Assembly (NCBI GenBank): GCA_945869725.1
Contig: CAMBPO010000024.1
Coordinates: forward strand, 1 to 40,595
From: Klebsiella pneumoniae
Lineage (GTDB): Bacteria; Pseudomonadota; Gammaproteobacteria; Pseudomonadales; Pseudohongiellaceae
Length of the DNA: 40,595 nt
Direction of reading: 5' to 3'
This document shows positions 19,583-28,108 of this stretch, piece by piece. The notes under the pieces are model-generated. The model did no database searches. It was not told the DNA's origin and was given only the letters and a program-made list of their open reading frames with translations. How positions within the stretch are numbered: position 1 is the stretch's first letter; every line of letters starts with the position of its first letter. The translations under genes were made by a program, and so were the position numbers.

Positions 19583-21025
19583 ATGACAACAACAGACAAC
19601 AGCAATTCCATGCAGTCACGCATGGCTACGCCTGCGATGCTTCCAGCGCTGGTTATAATGATTTCTCTGCTTATCGGCAATGCCGCGTTTGGTCAGGCGC
19701 CGCCTGCACAGGTGACAGGGCCTGTGCCAGCAGCCGCGCATGGCGACCCCGGTCGCAACAGCCAGCTCAATCCCAATGCTATTGTTGTTGAGGGGATAAA
19801 CTACATCGAGGAAGAGTTCTTTATTGAAGGCACAGCAAACCGGTACACCACGACCGAGTTGCAGACCGGCGAAATCACCGACAGCGGCCATGCCTACAAA
19901 ACACGCTTTATTGTGCGCCGCCCGGCAGATGCCTCTCACTTTAACGGAACGCTGATTGTTGAGTGGAACAATGTCACCGCCAGCCGCGATCTGGACATTG
20001 ACTGGTGGCAATCCGGAGCTCATCTGATGCGTGAGGGGTATGCCTTTATTGCGGTGTCCGCTCAGCGCGTCGGCGTCAATCATCTGCGCGAGTGGAGCGC
20101 GCTCAGATATGGCGATCTGGATGTCACGCATGCAGGCATGGTCACCGATGATGCGTTGTCCTACGATATTTTCAGTGCAGTCGCCAAGGCAGTAACGCGC
20201 GAAGGCGAGACTCTGCAGGCAGGCGCGCCAGACGTGCTGTCGGGTCTGCGCCCCTCAATGATTATCGCCACGGGGCATTCACAGTCAGCCAGCCGGCTGG
20301 GCATCTTTATCAACAATATTCATGGGCTGGATCCGGTTTACGACGGATTTATGGTGCACGGCGGCGGTGGACGAATCCGCGATGATCAGCTGGTCAAGGT
20401 GTTCAGAGTGATGGCTGAAACAGACATGGTAAGCCGTGCAGCAACACCACAGCCGGACTCCAACCACTTCAGGCACTGGGAGGTCGCCGGTACTTCGCAT
20501 GTGGATGTGCCATTTGAACTGGAATTTGCCATGATGTCCGCGCTTGAAGAGGGGCGTCAGTTGACAGACCCGCAGCCGCGCAGCCCGGTTTGTGATCGCC
20601 CAACCTACAGTCATGTGCCTTTCAGGCACGTCATGAATGCCGCGTTTGAACACCTGCGATTGTGGATAGCGGAGGATATTCCTCCGCCTCGCGCGCCCGC
20701 GATGCTGCTTGCTCAGGCCACTGCGCCGGTGAGTTTTGCCCGAGACTCCTATGGTAATGTTCTGGGTGGTATCCGTCTGGCGGAACACGCAGTACCCACG
20801 GCCACCAATACCGGCGTCAATAGTGGCGAATCGTTCTGTCGTCTTTATGGTTCTCACGAGCCATTTGCAACAGACATGTTAAAAATTCTGTATCCAACGC
20901 GGCAAAGTTATGTGGATGCGGTTCGGCAGGTTGTTGAGCAGAATGTGGCAGACGGTTTCCTGTTGCCAGCCGATGCGCAGGAAACCGTGCTCAAGGCCGA
21001 GAATTCCGCCATCGGTCAGTGGTGA
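19583..21025 (+). CDS. Exported alpha/beta hydrolase domain protein
   Basis: The 480-residue protein begins with a signal peptide-like stretch (hydrophobic about residues 18-36, ending AAFGQA). The body resembles the large secreted family annotated as alpha/beta hydrolase domain-containing (Abhydrolase_10 type). Landmarks are FNGTLIVEWNNVTASRD, the nucleophile elbow GHSQSA with Ser233, and GTSHVD with candidate catalytic His306. The substrate is unknown. An AAGGA ribosome binding site precedes the ATG, and the gene starts 5 bp after glpD, so it is probably co-expressed with glycerol catabolism. A role in releasing glycerol from esters is tempting but unproven. Confidence 0.78.
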   Translation: MTTTDNSNSMQSRMATPAMLPALVIMISLLIGNAAFGQAPPAQVTGPVPAAAHGDPGRNSQLNPNAIVVEGINYIEEEFFIEGTANRYTTTELQTGEITDSGHAYKTRFIVRRPADASHFNGTLIVEWNNVTASRDLDIDWWQSGAHLMREGYAFIAVSAQRVGVNHLREWSALRYGDLDVTHAGMVTDDALSYDIFSAVAKAVTREGETLQAGAPDVLSGLRPSMIIATGHSQSASRLGIFINNIHGLDPVYDGFMVHGGGGRIRDDQLVKVFRVMAETDMVSRAATPQPDSNHFRHWEVAGTSHVDVPFELEFAMMSALEEGRQLTDPQPRSPVCDRPTYSHVPFRHVMNAAFEHLRLWIAEDIPPPRAPAMLLAQATAPVSFARDSYGNVLGGIRLAEHAVPTATNTGVNSGESFCRLYGSHEPFATDMLKILYPTRQSYVDAVRQVVEQNVADGFLLPADAQETVLKAENSAIGQW

Positions 21026-21026
21026 T

Positions 21027-21443
21027 TTATTCCTGAAGCCAGACGTCTCTGATCCACTCGGCCATATTGGCCCAATCTTTGTCGCCTTGTGGATCTTTGC
21101 CCAGTTTTAAGCCGTTCCAGTAGTGCACGTCCCCTTCTTCGCCAATGCAGTAATAGCCGTCACCAAGCTGGCAGATGGGGATCAGGTGGCGAGGCATGCC
21201 ATCATTCCATGCCTGTGCTGCCACTTCCGGCAGATAGGTATGCGAACGCGGATCAGCAACAGTGACAGGCTCCAGCGTGCCGTAGACCACATCACTGGCG
21301 TCCAGCAGATATTCACGTAAGTCATCGGGCAGTGCCATCAGCAGTTGCTCCTCGATTTCGACCAGCAGGTCTTCATCGGGCAAATCCAGTGGCACTGAAA
21401 TTTGTTCGTTTTTTTCCCGTAATAGCTCAATGACATCATCCAT
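21027..21443 (-). CDS. SMI1/KNR4-like family protein
   Basis: The 138-residue acidic soluble protein has the general layout of SMI1/KNR4 domains. An N-terminal helix precedes a central block (LPDDLREYLLDASDVVYG). The strand region LIPICQLGDGYYCIGEEGDV, with a WNG turn, follows, and the end contains MAEWIRDVW. Such proteins serve as immunity proteins to contact-dependent toxins in some bacteria, but single-copy relatives in gammaproteobacteria have no assigned role. It lies 2 bp downstream of the methyltransferase-like gene on the same strand and converges on the hydrolase gene with a 1-bp gap. Confidence 0.62.
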   Translation of the reverse strand: MDDVIELLREKNEQISVPLDLPDEDLLVEIEEQLLMALPDDLREYLLDASDVVYGTLEPVTVADPRSHTYLPEVAAQAWNDGMPRHLIPICQLGDGYYCIGEEGDVHYWNGLKLGKDPQGDKDWANMAEWIRDVWLQE

Positions 21444-21445
21444 TT

Positions 21446-22255
21446 TTAGGCGTCCGGTTTGCGTAGTCGTAAAAGAAATTGATCGGTGCCGCGATTCAAC
21501 GCGGGATCAAAAATAGATCGGCGAGGATTGTCACGGGCATTAGACAGCAGATCACTGTCTGCCTCGAGTAAAAAACCTGCTCGGGTGACCGCATCATACG
21601 CTTGAGACTTCTGCATACGATGTAAACGGTTGTTGTCGTTTTCAGCGGTGCCGATGTGATCAATAATGCCAACAATTCCGCCCGGTTTTACAATACGGTA
21701 AAGTTCAGTCAGCAGTTCATGGGCTGCGCCGGGGCTGCGATTGTAATAATCGTGCAATATCTGCGAGACCATCACAAAGTCAACGGAAGCATCTGCCAGG
21801 CCGGTTTCGCTGATGCGCTGATGGATCAGCACTACATTCGCAAGTTTGCCATCGCGTATTTTGCCTTCCAGCGCTTCGCCCTGAGTCATGTCAGTGCGAT
21901 CTTGATCATAACGTGAAGCGGTAGGCGAATTCTGCGCATACACAGTACCCTGATCGCCGACCGCTCGTGACATCACAAAGGTGTAATAGCCACCCGCGGC
22001 ATAAACATCAAGTACCGTCATACCTTGTTCAAGACCCAGAAACTGCAGAACTTCAACCGGTTTGCGGTCAGCGTCACGCATACGGTCTGAAATATCGCGA
22101 TCGATGCCGCGCAGACTTTGAGCAAGAGCGGCGGCGTCAAAGGCCTGTGCCAGGCTGGTTGCCGGCGCAGACAACAAGACCAGATTCAGTAACCAGAAGG
22201 TCAGCAGACCTGTGCTTAAGGTTTTGCAGTGTTGCAGTTTGAGCTGAGTTTTCAT
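21446..22255 (-). CDS. Exported class I methyltransferase-like protein
   Basis: The 269-residue protein has an N-terminal signal peptide-like segment (basic start, hydrophobic about residues 16-31, then SLAQA). This is followed by a Rossmann methyltransferase fold. Motif I is MTVLDVYAAGGYYTFVMS (about 79-96), less glycine-rich than the usual DxGxGxG. Later strands are VDFVMVSQILHDYYN and the post-motif IVKPGGIVGIIDHIG. Relatives are annotated as predicted methyltransferases (COG4798 type). S-adenosylmethionine is not expected in the periplasm, so either the protein is not exported as it seems or the fold has another role. Confidence 0.72.
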   Translation of the reverse strand: MKTQLKLQHCKTLSTGLLTFWLLNLVLLSAPATSLAQAFDAAALAQSLRGIDRDISDRMRDADRKPVEVLQFLGLEQGMTVLDVYAAGGYYTFVMSRAVGDQGTVYAQNSPTASRYDQDRTDMTQGEALEGKIRDGKLANVVLIHQRISETGLADASVDFVMVSQILHDYYNRSPGAAHELLTELYRIVKPGGIVGIIDHIGTAENDNNRLHRMQKSQAYDAVTRAGFLLEADSDLLSNARDNPRRSIFDPALNRGTDQFLLRLRKPDA

Positions 22256-22269
22256 GTTTGTCAGTCCTG

Positions 22270-22297
22270 TTTACAGGGGCCATCTTGTCATTATAAT
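22270..22297 (+). promoter_or_regulatory. Sigma-70 promoter of the esterase gene
   Basis: TTTACA (22270-22275), a 16-bp spacer and a perfect TATAAT (22292-22297) lie 33 bp upstream of the esterase ATG at 22330. The -35 box is inside the small palindrome CCTGTTTACAGG (22266-22277), a possible operator. The divergent methyltransferase-like gene starts at 22255, so the site could affect both genes. Confidence 0.62.
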
Positions 22298-22329
22298 CAC
22301 GCACTATTTACTTATCGCTCAGGAAAATC

Positions 22330-22998
22330 ATGACCTTGTTGCTGCCTGCCATAACCCGCGAAACCCGCGCCGATAAACCGGTTGATGCGGCTGTGATCTG
22401 GCTGCACGGTCTCGGGGCCGATGGCAACGATTTTGCGCCGATTGTGCCTGAGTTGCGACTGCCATCATCAATGTCAGTACGATTTATTTTTCCGCATGCC
22501 CCCTCCATACCCGTCACCATTAATGGCGGATACATCATGCCGGCCTGGTATGACATCAAGCAGGCTGACGTCAGCCGTCGGGTAGATGATGTGCAGTTGC
22601 GTCGCTCTGCGGCTGCCGTGCATGCCTTTGTCAGACAGCAGACAGAAGCGGGTATTGATTCGCGTCGCATAATTCTGGGCGGATTCTCTCAGGGGGGCGC
22701 TGTTGTCCTTGAAGCTGCGCTGAGTTGTCCATTGCCTCTTGCAGGCGTGATGTCTTTATCCAGCTATTTTCCAACCGCTGACAGCGTCACGGTGAGTGAC
22801 GCGAATCAGACATTGCCGGTACTGATCTGTCATGGCAGCCAGGATACAGTGGTAGACGAATCACTTGGAAAACAAAGTGAGAAGGCATTGCGGGAGTTGG
22901 GCTATCAGCCTGAGTACCACAGTTACCCGATGCCGCATTCTGTTTGTCCACAAGAAATACGCGACATTTCGATGTGGTTGCAGCGATTGTTGTCCTGA
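22330..22998 (+). CDS. Carboxylesterase / acyl-protein thioesterase family
   Basis: The 222-residue soluble alpha/beta hydrolase belongs to the phospholipase/carboxylesterase group (Abhydrolase_2), like bacterial esterase EstB. The pattern is AAVIWLHGLGADGNDF with the oxyanion-region LHGLG, and the nucleophile elbow GGFSQGG with Ser120. The acid is Asp172 in HGSQDTVV, and the histidine is His203 in MPHSV. No signal peptide is seen, so it is cytoplasmic. The natural substrate is probably a short-chain acyl ester or lysophospholipid; this is family-level knowledge. It has its own promoter. Confidence 0.87.
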   Translation: MTLLLPAITRETRADKPVDAAVIWLHGLGADGNDFAPIVPELRLPSSMSVRFIFPHAPSIPVTINGGYIMPAWYDIKQADVSRRVDDVQLRRSAAAVHAFVRQQTEAGIDSRRIILGGFSQGGAVVLEAALSCPLPLAGVMSLSSYFPTADSVTVSDANQTLPVLICHGSQDTVVDESLGKQSEKALRELGYQPEYHSYPMPHSVCPQEIRDISMWLQRLLS

Positions 22999-23023
22999 GC
23001 GGGTCCTGAGCCGGTTCTTGGTC

Positions 23024-23467
23024 TCAGTAGCCTATGCCCCGAGCCATCAGATACGCCAGCACCGGAATGGCTATCAGCAGGGGGATCAGCGCCTTTTGAA
23101 GACGACGCAGATTTTTGCTCAGCGCGATTGCTGTTCCGGTGTCCGCAGGGTGTTGAGTGGATAGACGATGAACGCGGTAGCCGTTGTAAACAAATAACAA
23201 AAACATCAACCCAAACAGCCCCAGCTTGGCATGAAACACCGGGTTATTGGTGTAGAAAGTAGAAGGTTTAGCCCCCCAGAACCACAACGTTGTGCCCGCC
23301 AGCGCGAGCAGAATCATAGCAATCCCTGTGAGTGCATAAACACGTTTGAGTGCCAGCAGATCCTGCACGGATACCTCGTCGGCGCTGGCAAGCAGGATCA
23401 CCATAACGCCCACCAGCACGGCCAGTAACAGCAACAGGTGAACTGCGCCCACAAAGGCTGCCAGCAT
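23024..23467 (-). CDS. DUF2214 family membrane protein
   Basis: The 147-residue protein has four hydrophobic segments: near the N-terminus, about 45-67, about 82-98, and near the C-terminus. Their spacing and the LKRVYALTGIAMILLALAG and HAKLGLFGLMFLLFVYNGYR segments fit the DUF2214 inner-membrane family. No function is established. It starts 16 bp after the glutaredoxin gene on the same strand; a conserved histidine near the third segment could suggest haem or metal binding, but this is speculative. Confidence 0.68.
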   Translation of the reverse strand: MLAAFVGAVHLLLLLAVLVGVMVILLASADEVSVQDLLALKRVYALTGIAMILLALAGTTLWFWGAKPSTFYTNNPVFHAKLGLFGLMFLLFVYNGYRVHRLSTQHPADTGTAIALSKNLRRLQKALIPLLIAIPVLAYLMARGIGY

Positions 23468-23483
23468 ATCGGTGTCTCCTGTG

Positions 23484-23852
23484 TTACTTGCTCGACCCGC
23501 CGGGCAAGCTGATTTGGTAAGGTTCCAGCATTTTTTTAAGCAAGCCGCTTTTCAGTGCTGCCTGGGTATCGGTGTATCCACCAACCGATTGTTTGCCGAT
23601 AAATACCTGGGGCAAGGTGTTACTGCCCGTCAGTTGCTGCAACTCCTTGCGCAGATGCTGATTCAGCGCAGGTTCTCGATACTCGCCGGAGTCGAGCTCA
23701 ATCAGGTGGAAAGGGATATTCAACTGCGTCAGCAGTTGTTTAGCTGCGTGGCAGTACGAGCACCAGGACAGGGTAAACAAAGTCACCGGTTGTTTGGTGC
23801 CGGCCAGCAGCGCATTGACGTTATGTTGAAGTCTGAAACTGTTGTCGGTCAT
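23484..23852 (-). CDS. Glutaredoxin-domain protein (CSYC active site)
   Basis: The 122-residue protein contains a glutaredoxin fold. The redox motif CSYC is at residues 31-34 after the strand VTLFTLSW, and TLPQVFIGKQSVGGYTD follows, with the cis-proline and glutathione-binding glycine pair. Classical dithiol glutaredoxins have CPYC; the serine variant is less common. An N-terminal extension of about 20 residues precedes the fold. It would reduce disulfides or glutathione-mixed disulfides in the cytoplasm. It is transcribed with the DUF2214 gene and away from the tetR-type gene. Confidence 0.85.
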   Translation of the reverse strand: MTDNSFRLQHNVNALLAGTKQPVTLFTLSWCSYCHAAKQLLTQLNIPFHLIELDSGEYREPALNQHLRKELQQLTGSNTLPQVFIGKQSVGGYTDTQAALKSGLLKKMLEPYQISLPGGSSK

Positions 23853-23957
23853 GTCGAGTCAGAATCCGGGTCAGGGGAGTTGGTAGTTATTGTGCCATAG
23901 TCGATTATGTTAATCTGCGGGCGCTTGCAGTGATGTTAACGAATGGGTAAAGAGCAC

Positions 23958-24587
23958 ATGTCCGGTCAGCCAGCGAAAGACGATACCAATATTGCCTCAA
24001 TGGGACTGAGGGAGCGCAAAAAGCTCATCCGGTTGCAGCGTATTGTTGCTGCGGCCAGAGACCTTTTTATTAGGAAAGGCTTCAGTAATACCACCATTCA
24101 GGATATCGCCGCAGAGGTTGACGTTGGTCTGGGCACTTTGTACCTGTATGCAAAGAGTAAAGAAGACCTGCTGGTCATGGTGTTCAAGGACGACATTCTC
24201 CGAATGATCCAGACCTCTTATGCCAGTATTCCTGCAGATGCGCCTTTGCTTGATCAGTTGATGGCGTTTTTTGATGTTCACATCCGTTACCACGCTCAAG
24301 ATCAAGTGTTGTCACGGACGGTATTGAAGGAGCTGTCCTTCTCAACCACCGAGCAGCGGCGGCAAGATATTGATCAGATTACGCAAAGTACCTACTCCAA
24401 GCTGATGAAGCTGATCGAGCGCGCGCGCAGGGACAAGCGAGTCAGCAAAGAAATGTACACCGGCACCATGGCGTGGAGCGCATTTGCGCTGTACTACCAC
24501 CTGGTGCAAGGGTTTCTGTGTGGTTTTCATACGGAAGACGAGTTTCGCAAAAGTCTGCACAATGCGCTGTTTGCGTTGCTGAGTTAA
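23958..24587 (+). CDS. TetR/AcrR family transcriptional regulator
   Basis: The product has the N-terminal TetR helix-turn-helix: RIVAAARDLFIRKGFSNTTI then QDIAAEVDVGLGTLYLYAKS, with the recognition helix ending LYLYAKSKEDLL. The remaining roughly 130 residues form the ligand-binding domain, in which TMAWSAFALYYHLVQGF is a membrane-like amphipathic helix. I prefer the ATG at 23958 (209 residues); the ATG at 23943 adds five residues. The ligand is unknown. It lies between the divergent glutaredoxin gene and the downstream copper/haem fusion gene, either of which may be its target. Confidence 0.85.
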   Translation: MSGQPAKDDTNIASMGLRERKKLIRLQRIVAAARDLFIRKGFSNTTIQDIAAEVDVGLGTLYLYAKSKEDLLVMVFKDDILRMIQTSYASIPADAPLLDQLMAFFDVHIRYHAQDQVLSRTVLKELSFSTTEQRRQDIDQITQSTYSKLMKLIERARRDKRVSKEMYTGTMAWSAFALYYHLVQGFLCGFHTEDEFRKSLHNALFALLS

Positions 24588-24853
24588 GCCGGTCGTCGTA
24601 CGCCAAACTCATTTTACCGAACCTGACAGCTTTTTGCTTTTGGCACATTGACTTAAAGTCATCCAGTGCTACGATCCAGGTTTGAACGGGCCAAGCTTTA
24701 ATTGTCATCTCATCGCCAGTTCCCAGATTGATAAACAAGTGCACATAACAAAAGAATTCTGTTGATGGACAGGTCTTATCTGCGACCTGAAATTTTTTTG
24801 TCCGGCATAAATTAATTAAGTAGTGTAGTAATTCAAACGATTTGGAGGTTTAT
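24588..24853. promoter_or_regulatory. 266-bp intergenic region upstream of the redoxin/haem/copper fusion gene
   Basis: No gene is seen here. It holds a 13-bp palindrome TGACTTAAAGTCA (24649-24661), a candidate site for the neighbouring TetR-type regulator. It also holds the hairpin at 24770-24799 listed separately, an AT-rich stretch (24805-24840), and a strong GGAGG ribosome binding site (24844-24848). A promoter for the downstream gene must lie here, but I found no convincing -35/-10 pair. Confidence 0.45.
24770..24799 (+). terminator. Hairpin with T-tract, candidate terminator or attenuator
   Basis: CAGGTC (24770-24775) pairs with GACCTG (24784-24789) around an 8-nt loop. Three A and then seven T follow. 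It could end the tetR-type transcript or attenuate transcription entering the downstream fusion gene, which starts at 24854. The three-base offset before the T-tract makes it weaker than a textbook terminator. Confidence 0.42.
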
Positions 24854-26650
24854 ATGATCAGTTGGTTGCGGAAAAAGAGCAAAACAACTGCGGGATTGAC
24901 CTTGTCCGCACTGGCCATGGCCGTTGCAGCAAGCACCAGTCATGCAGCTGATGAGCGTGTAGGCGACTTCGCCTTGCTGGATCAGGAAGGTTACTTCCAC
25001 CACATGGCCTGGTACGACAACAACAAAGCTGTTGCATTCCTTGTGCAAGGCAATGGTGCTGAAGAGACTCGAGAGGCGCTGGCAAATTTTGAGCGTATGA
25101 AGACCCGGTATGAGTCTCAGGGTATCGTCTTTATGATGATTAACCCGTTGGGCCAGGATCGTGCTGAGGTTGCTGCTGACGTTGCTGCCATGGGCACCGA
25201 GATTCCAGTGCTGATCGACGATGTGCAGACAGTGTCAGAGTCAATTGGCATCGAATACATCGGCGAAGCCGTGATTTATGATCCAAAGTCATTTCGGGTG
25301 ATTTACCGTGGTGATGCAGGGATGCCGTTGAACGATGCACTGGCTCAGGTTGCTGCCGGTGATCCCGTCTCCTATGCGTTGGTAGAAACTCAGGGTACAC
25401 CCGTAAGCTATCCCGAGCGTGACATTTCAGCCGTTTCCTACGAGAAAGATGTTGCCCCGATCATCGCTGAAAACTGTGCCAGCTGCCACCGCGAAGGCGG
25501 CATTGCGCCGTTTGCGATGAACAGCCACGCGATGGTTCAAGGCTGGAGCCCGATGATTCGCGAAGTGATGATGACCAAGCGTATGCCTCCGGGACAGCTT
25601 GATCCGCACGTTGGCGATTTCCGCAACAGCTACGTTGTGCCATTTGAAGACCAGCGTAAAGTCTTGGACTGGATTGCTGCAGGCTCCCAGAAAGATGGTG
25701 CAACTGATCCGTTGGCGATGATCGAGTGGCCACCAACAGAGTGGGCATTTGGTGAGCCTGACTACGTCATCGAGATTTCTGAGCAGGCAGTGCCCGCGAC
25801 AGGCGTACTCGACTACCGCTATGAGTTCATCCCGATCAACCTGCCCGATGGCAAAGATCGTTATGTACGTGCCAGCCAGTACATGCCCGGCGACCGCACA
25901 GTACTGCACCACACACTTAACGCTATGTTTGGTCCTGGTGAGCGTCCCAGTGGCCGTGGTTTTGTGGCTCCGGCGAATCCGAACGTTGCGCACGTAACGC
26001 CTTACATCCCGGGTGCTGCCCCGTCAGTTGAAGAGCCCAATACCGGTGGTTTGCTGAAAAATGGTTCTACCATTGCCATTCAGCTGCACTACACCACCAC
26101 TGGCCGTGAATCAAATGATGCCAGCCGCATTGGTCTGTGGTTTTACCCGGAAGACCAGATCCCGACCGAGCGTCGTACCGGCGAATGCGCCTGTATCTTC
26201 ACTCCTACCTGGACCAACATTCCTCCGTACGATCCTAACTTCGAGCAGTCTGCTGAAATTACCATCCCGGATGATGCCTATGTCATGAGCTTCCTGCCCC
26301 ACATGCATTTCCGTGGCAAGTACATGCGTTTTGAAGCGCATTACCCGGATGGCACCACTGAGTTGATGGCAAACGTTGCCAACTACAACTACAACTGGCA
26401 GATGGAATATCAGTTGGTTGAACAGAAACTGGTGCCGGCTGGTACCCGCATTGTGGTGACAGGCGCGTTTGACAACTCTTCCCAGAATAAAGCTAACCCT
26501 GATCCGGCACGTGAAGTACCGTGGGGCGACCAGAGCTGGGATGAAATGTTCTTCGGCCAGGTTTACTACAAGTTTGTAGACCAGAGCCGTTACGCTGCTG
26601 AGGCAACTGCTGAGCAAGCAGACGCCAATCTGGTCAGCGCTGCGCAGTAA
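24854..26650 (+). CDS. Exported redoxin / cytochrome c / copper monooxygenase-like fusion protein
   Basis: The 598-residue protein has a signal peptide (about residues 1-32, ending SHAA). A thioredoxin-fold redoxin-like domain (about 33-165) lacks catalytic cysteines. A single haem c motif CASCH (208-212) follows. The C-terminal region resembles the type II ascorbate-dependent copper monooxygenases. Its putative ligands are His352-His353 (VLHHT), His412 (QLHY), His483 and His485 (HMH) and Met565 (DEM). Order and spacing mimic the CuH and CuM sites of peptidylglycine hydroxylating monooxygenase. The ATG at 24854 follows GGAGG with ideal spacing; the gene ends at a strong terminator. The substrate is unknown; periplasmic location is inferred. 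Confidence 0.78.
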   Translation: MISWLRKKSKTTAGLTLSALAMAVAASTSHAADERVGDFALLDQEGYFHHMAWYDNNKAVAFLVQGNGAEETREALANFERMKTRYESQGIVFMMINPLGQDRAEVAADVAAMGTEIPVLIDDVQTVSESIGIEYIGEAVIYDPKSFRVIYRGDAGMPLNDALAQVAAGDPVSYALVETQGTPVSYPERDISAVSYEKDVAPIIAENCASCHREGGIAPFAMNSHAMVQGWSPMIREVMMTKRMPPGQLDPHVGDFRNSYVVPFEDQRKVLDWIAAGSQKDGATDPLAMIEWPPTEWAFGEPDYVIEISEQAVPATGVLDYRYEFIPINLPDGKDRYVRASQYMPGDRTVLHHTLNAMFGPGERPSGRGFVAPANPNVAHVTPYIPGAAPSVEEPNTGGLLKNGSTIAIQLHYTTTGRESNDASRIGLWFYPEDQIPTERRTGECACIFTPTWTNIPPYDPNFEQSAEITIPDDAYVMSFLPHMHFRGKYMRFEAHYPDGTTELMANVANYNYNWQMEYQLVEQKLVPAGTRIVVTGAFDNSSQNKANPDPAREVPWGDQSWDEMFFGQVYYKFVDQSRYAAEATAEQADANLVSAAQ

Positions 26651-26674
26651 TTTCTGAAGCAATGACTGCAGTAG

Positions 26675-26704
26675 AAAAAAGGGGAGCCTCGGCTCCCCTT
26701 TTTA
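26675..26704 (+). terminator. Intrinsic terminator of the copper/haem fusion gene
   Basis: GGGGAGCC (26681-26688) and GGCTCCCC (26691-26698) form a very stable stem flanked by six A on the left and five T on the right. It begins 30 bp after the stop codon and makes the fusion gene monocistronic. Being symmetrical, it could also act on the other strand. Confidence 0.9.
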
Positions 26705-26760
26705 CTTATGATCTTGGGTTATTTATGATCCCTGAACACAAAACACACACAGGTGACTGC

Positions 26761-28050
26761 ATGGGTACGCATGATTCAACTAGCAAACACGGGACTGCTT
26801 TCTTAGGTGTGCTGAGATCGGCCCTGTGCGTGGTGTCCGCAAGCCTGAGTTTGACGGTGTCGGCACAGGGGTTGCCGCGTGTTGAGCCTGAGCAGGCGGG
26901 CATGTCATCGGCACGTCTAGCACTGCTTGACTCCACACTGAAACACTATGTCGATAATGGCCATGTGCCGGGATTTGTCGCCGGCATCGCGCGCCACGGC
27001 AAGCTGGTTTACCTGCAAAGCGCTGGTTGGCAAGACATCGAAGCGCAACAGCCGATGCAGGACAATGCCATGTTCCAGATACGCTCGATGAGCAAACCCA
27101 TAGCCTCCCTGGCGGTCATGCAGTTGATCGGGCAGGGTCGATTAAACCTCACCGACAAGGTGTCTCAGTACATCCCCTCGTTTGCAGACATGGAAGTGTT
27201 TGATGATCCGACGGATTTTAACAGCACCACGCACAAGCCGCAGCGCGAGATCACCATCGAAGATCTGCTGCTGCATATCAGTGGTCTGAGCCATCGTGAC
27301 CGCCCTCTGTATCAGAGCCGACAGGTCCGCTCGCGTGCCGATACACTCGCGCAACTGGTTGAAAAAGTCGCTGCCGTGCCGTTGATTGCAGAGCCTGGGA
27401 CTTTGTGGAATTACAGTATTTCTACAACTGTGCTGGGTCGCATTGTAGAAATCGTTTCAGGCCAGGATTTTGATGACTACTTGCAGGCGCAAGTGCTAAC
27501 GCCGCTGAACATGCCTGATACCGGTTTTTATGTTGAGCCGGACAAGCTCACACAGTTAACGCAGGTTTATCGCATCAGCGAAGGAGTATTACTGCGGGAG
27601 CCGCAGATGGACGTCCCCATCACCGTGGATCCACCGCTCAAAGAAGGCGCAGCGGGCATGGTGAGCACCGTGCCCGACTACTTGCGTTTTCTGCAGGCCA
27701 TGTTAAATGGTGGCGAACTCGATGGAAGCCGGGTATTAAATCCTGAGCTTGTGCGCCTCATGCTGACAGATCAGTTGCCCGCTGCTGTGCTGCCCATCAG
27801 TCTGAACCCGCCGGCCGCGATGGCAGACCTGGGCTGGGGCTACGGATTCAGTGTGGTGATCGATGGCAGTAAAAGCGGATTTATGCGCAATACCGGCGAA
27901 TTCGGTTGGAATGGATCACTGGGCACATTCTCCTGGGCAGATCCGCAGACGGGTATCAGTGCCGTGTTGATGATGCAGGTACAGCCGTCAGGTGCGTTTA
28001 ACCTGTCTTCATTGTTCAAGTCCCTGGCCTGGCAGGCGATGATTGATTGA
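26761..28050 (+). CDS. Exported serine hydrolase, beta-lactamase (class C / EstB) family
   Basis: From the ATG at 26761 (preceded by AGGTGA) the protein has 429 residues and a signal peptide ending TVSAQG near residue 37. Longer readings would start inside the terminator and are rejected. The penicillin-binding/beta-lactamase fold is shown by SMSK (109-112, nucleophile Ser109), the tyrosine motif in LWNYSIS (Tyr218), and WNGSLGTFSW near the C-terminus in place of the usual KTG or HTG box. Such proteins are mostly esterases or peptidases rather than true beta-lactamases. Substrate unknown. Confidence 0.85.
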   Translation: MGTHDSTSKHGTAFLGVLRSALCVVSASLSLTVSAQGLPRVEPEQAGMSSARLALLDSTLKHYVDNGHVPGFVAGIARHGKLVYLQSAGWQDIEAQQPMQDNAMFQIRSMSKPIASLAVMQLIGQGRLNLTDKVSQYIPSFADMEVFDDPTDFNSTTHKPQREITIEDLLLHISGLSHRDRPLYQSRQVRSRADTLAQLVEKVAAVPLIAEPGTLWNYSISTTVLGRIVEIVSGQDFDDYLQAQVLTPLNMPDTGFYVEPDKLTQLTQVYRISEGVLLREPQMDVPITVDPPLKEGAAGMVSTVPDYLRFLQAMLNGGELDGSRVLNPELVRLMLTDQLPAAVLPISLNPPAAMADLGWGYGFSVVIDGSKSGFMRNTGEFGWNGSLGTFSWADPQTGISAVLMMQVQPSGAFNLSSLFKSLAWQAMID

Positions 28051-28108
28051 CTTGCCGCGGCGCGCTTTTTACTATCTTTGCCTGTTCTCACGATTCCGGA
28101 TCTGCCAC

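Noticed and set aside
26662..26760. A longer serine hydrolase starting at 26662
   Set aside because: That start precedes and reads through the terminator of the previous gene; the ATG at 26761 has a ribosome binding site and a proper signal peptide.
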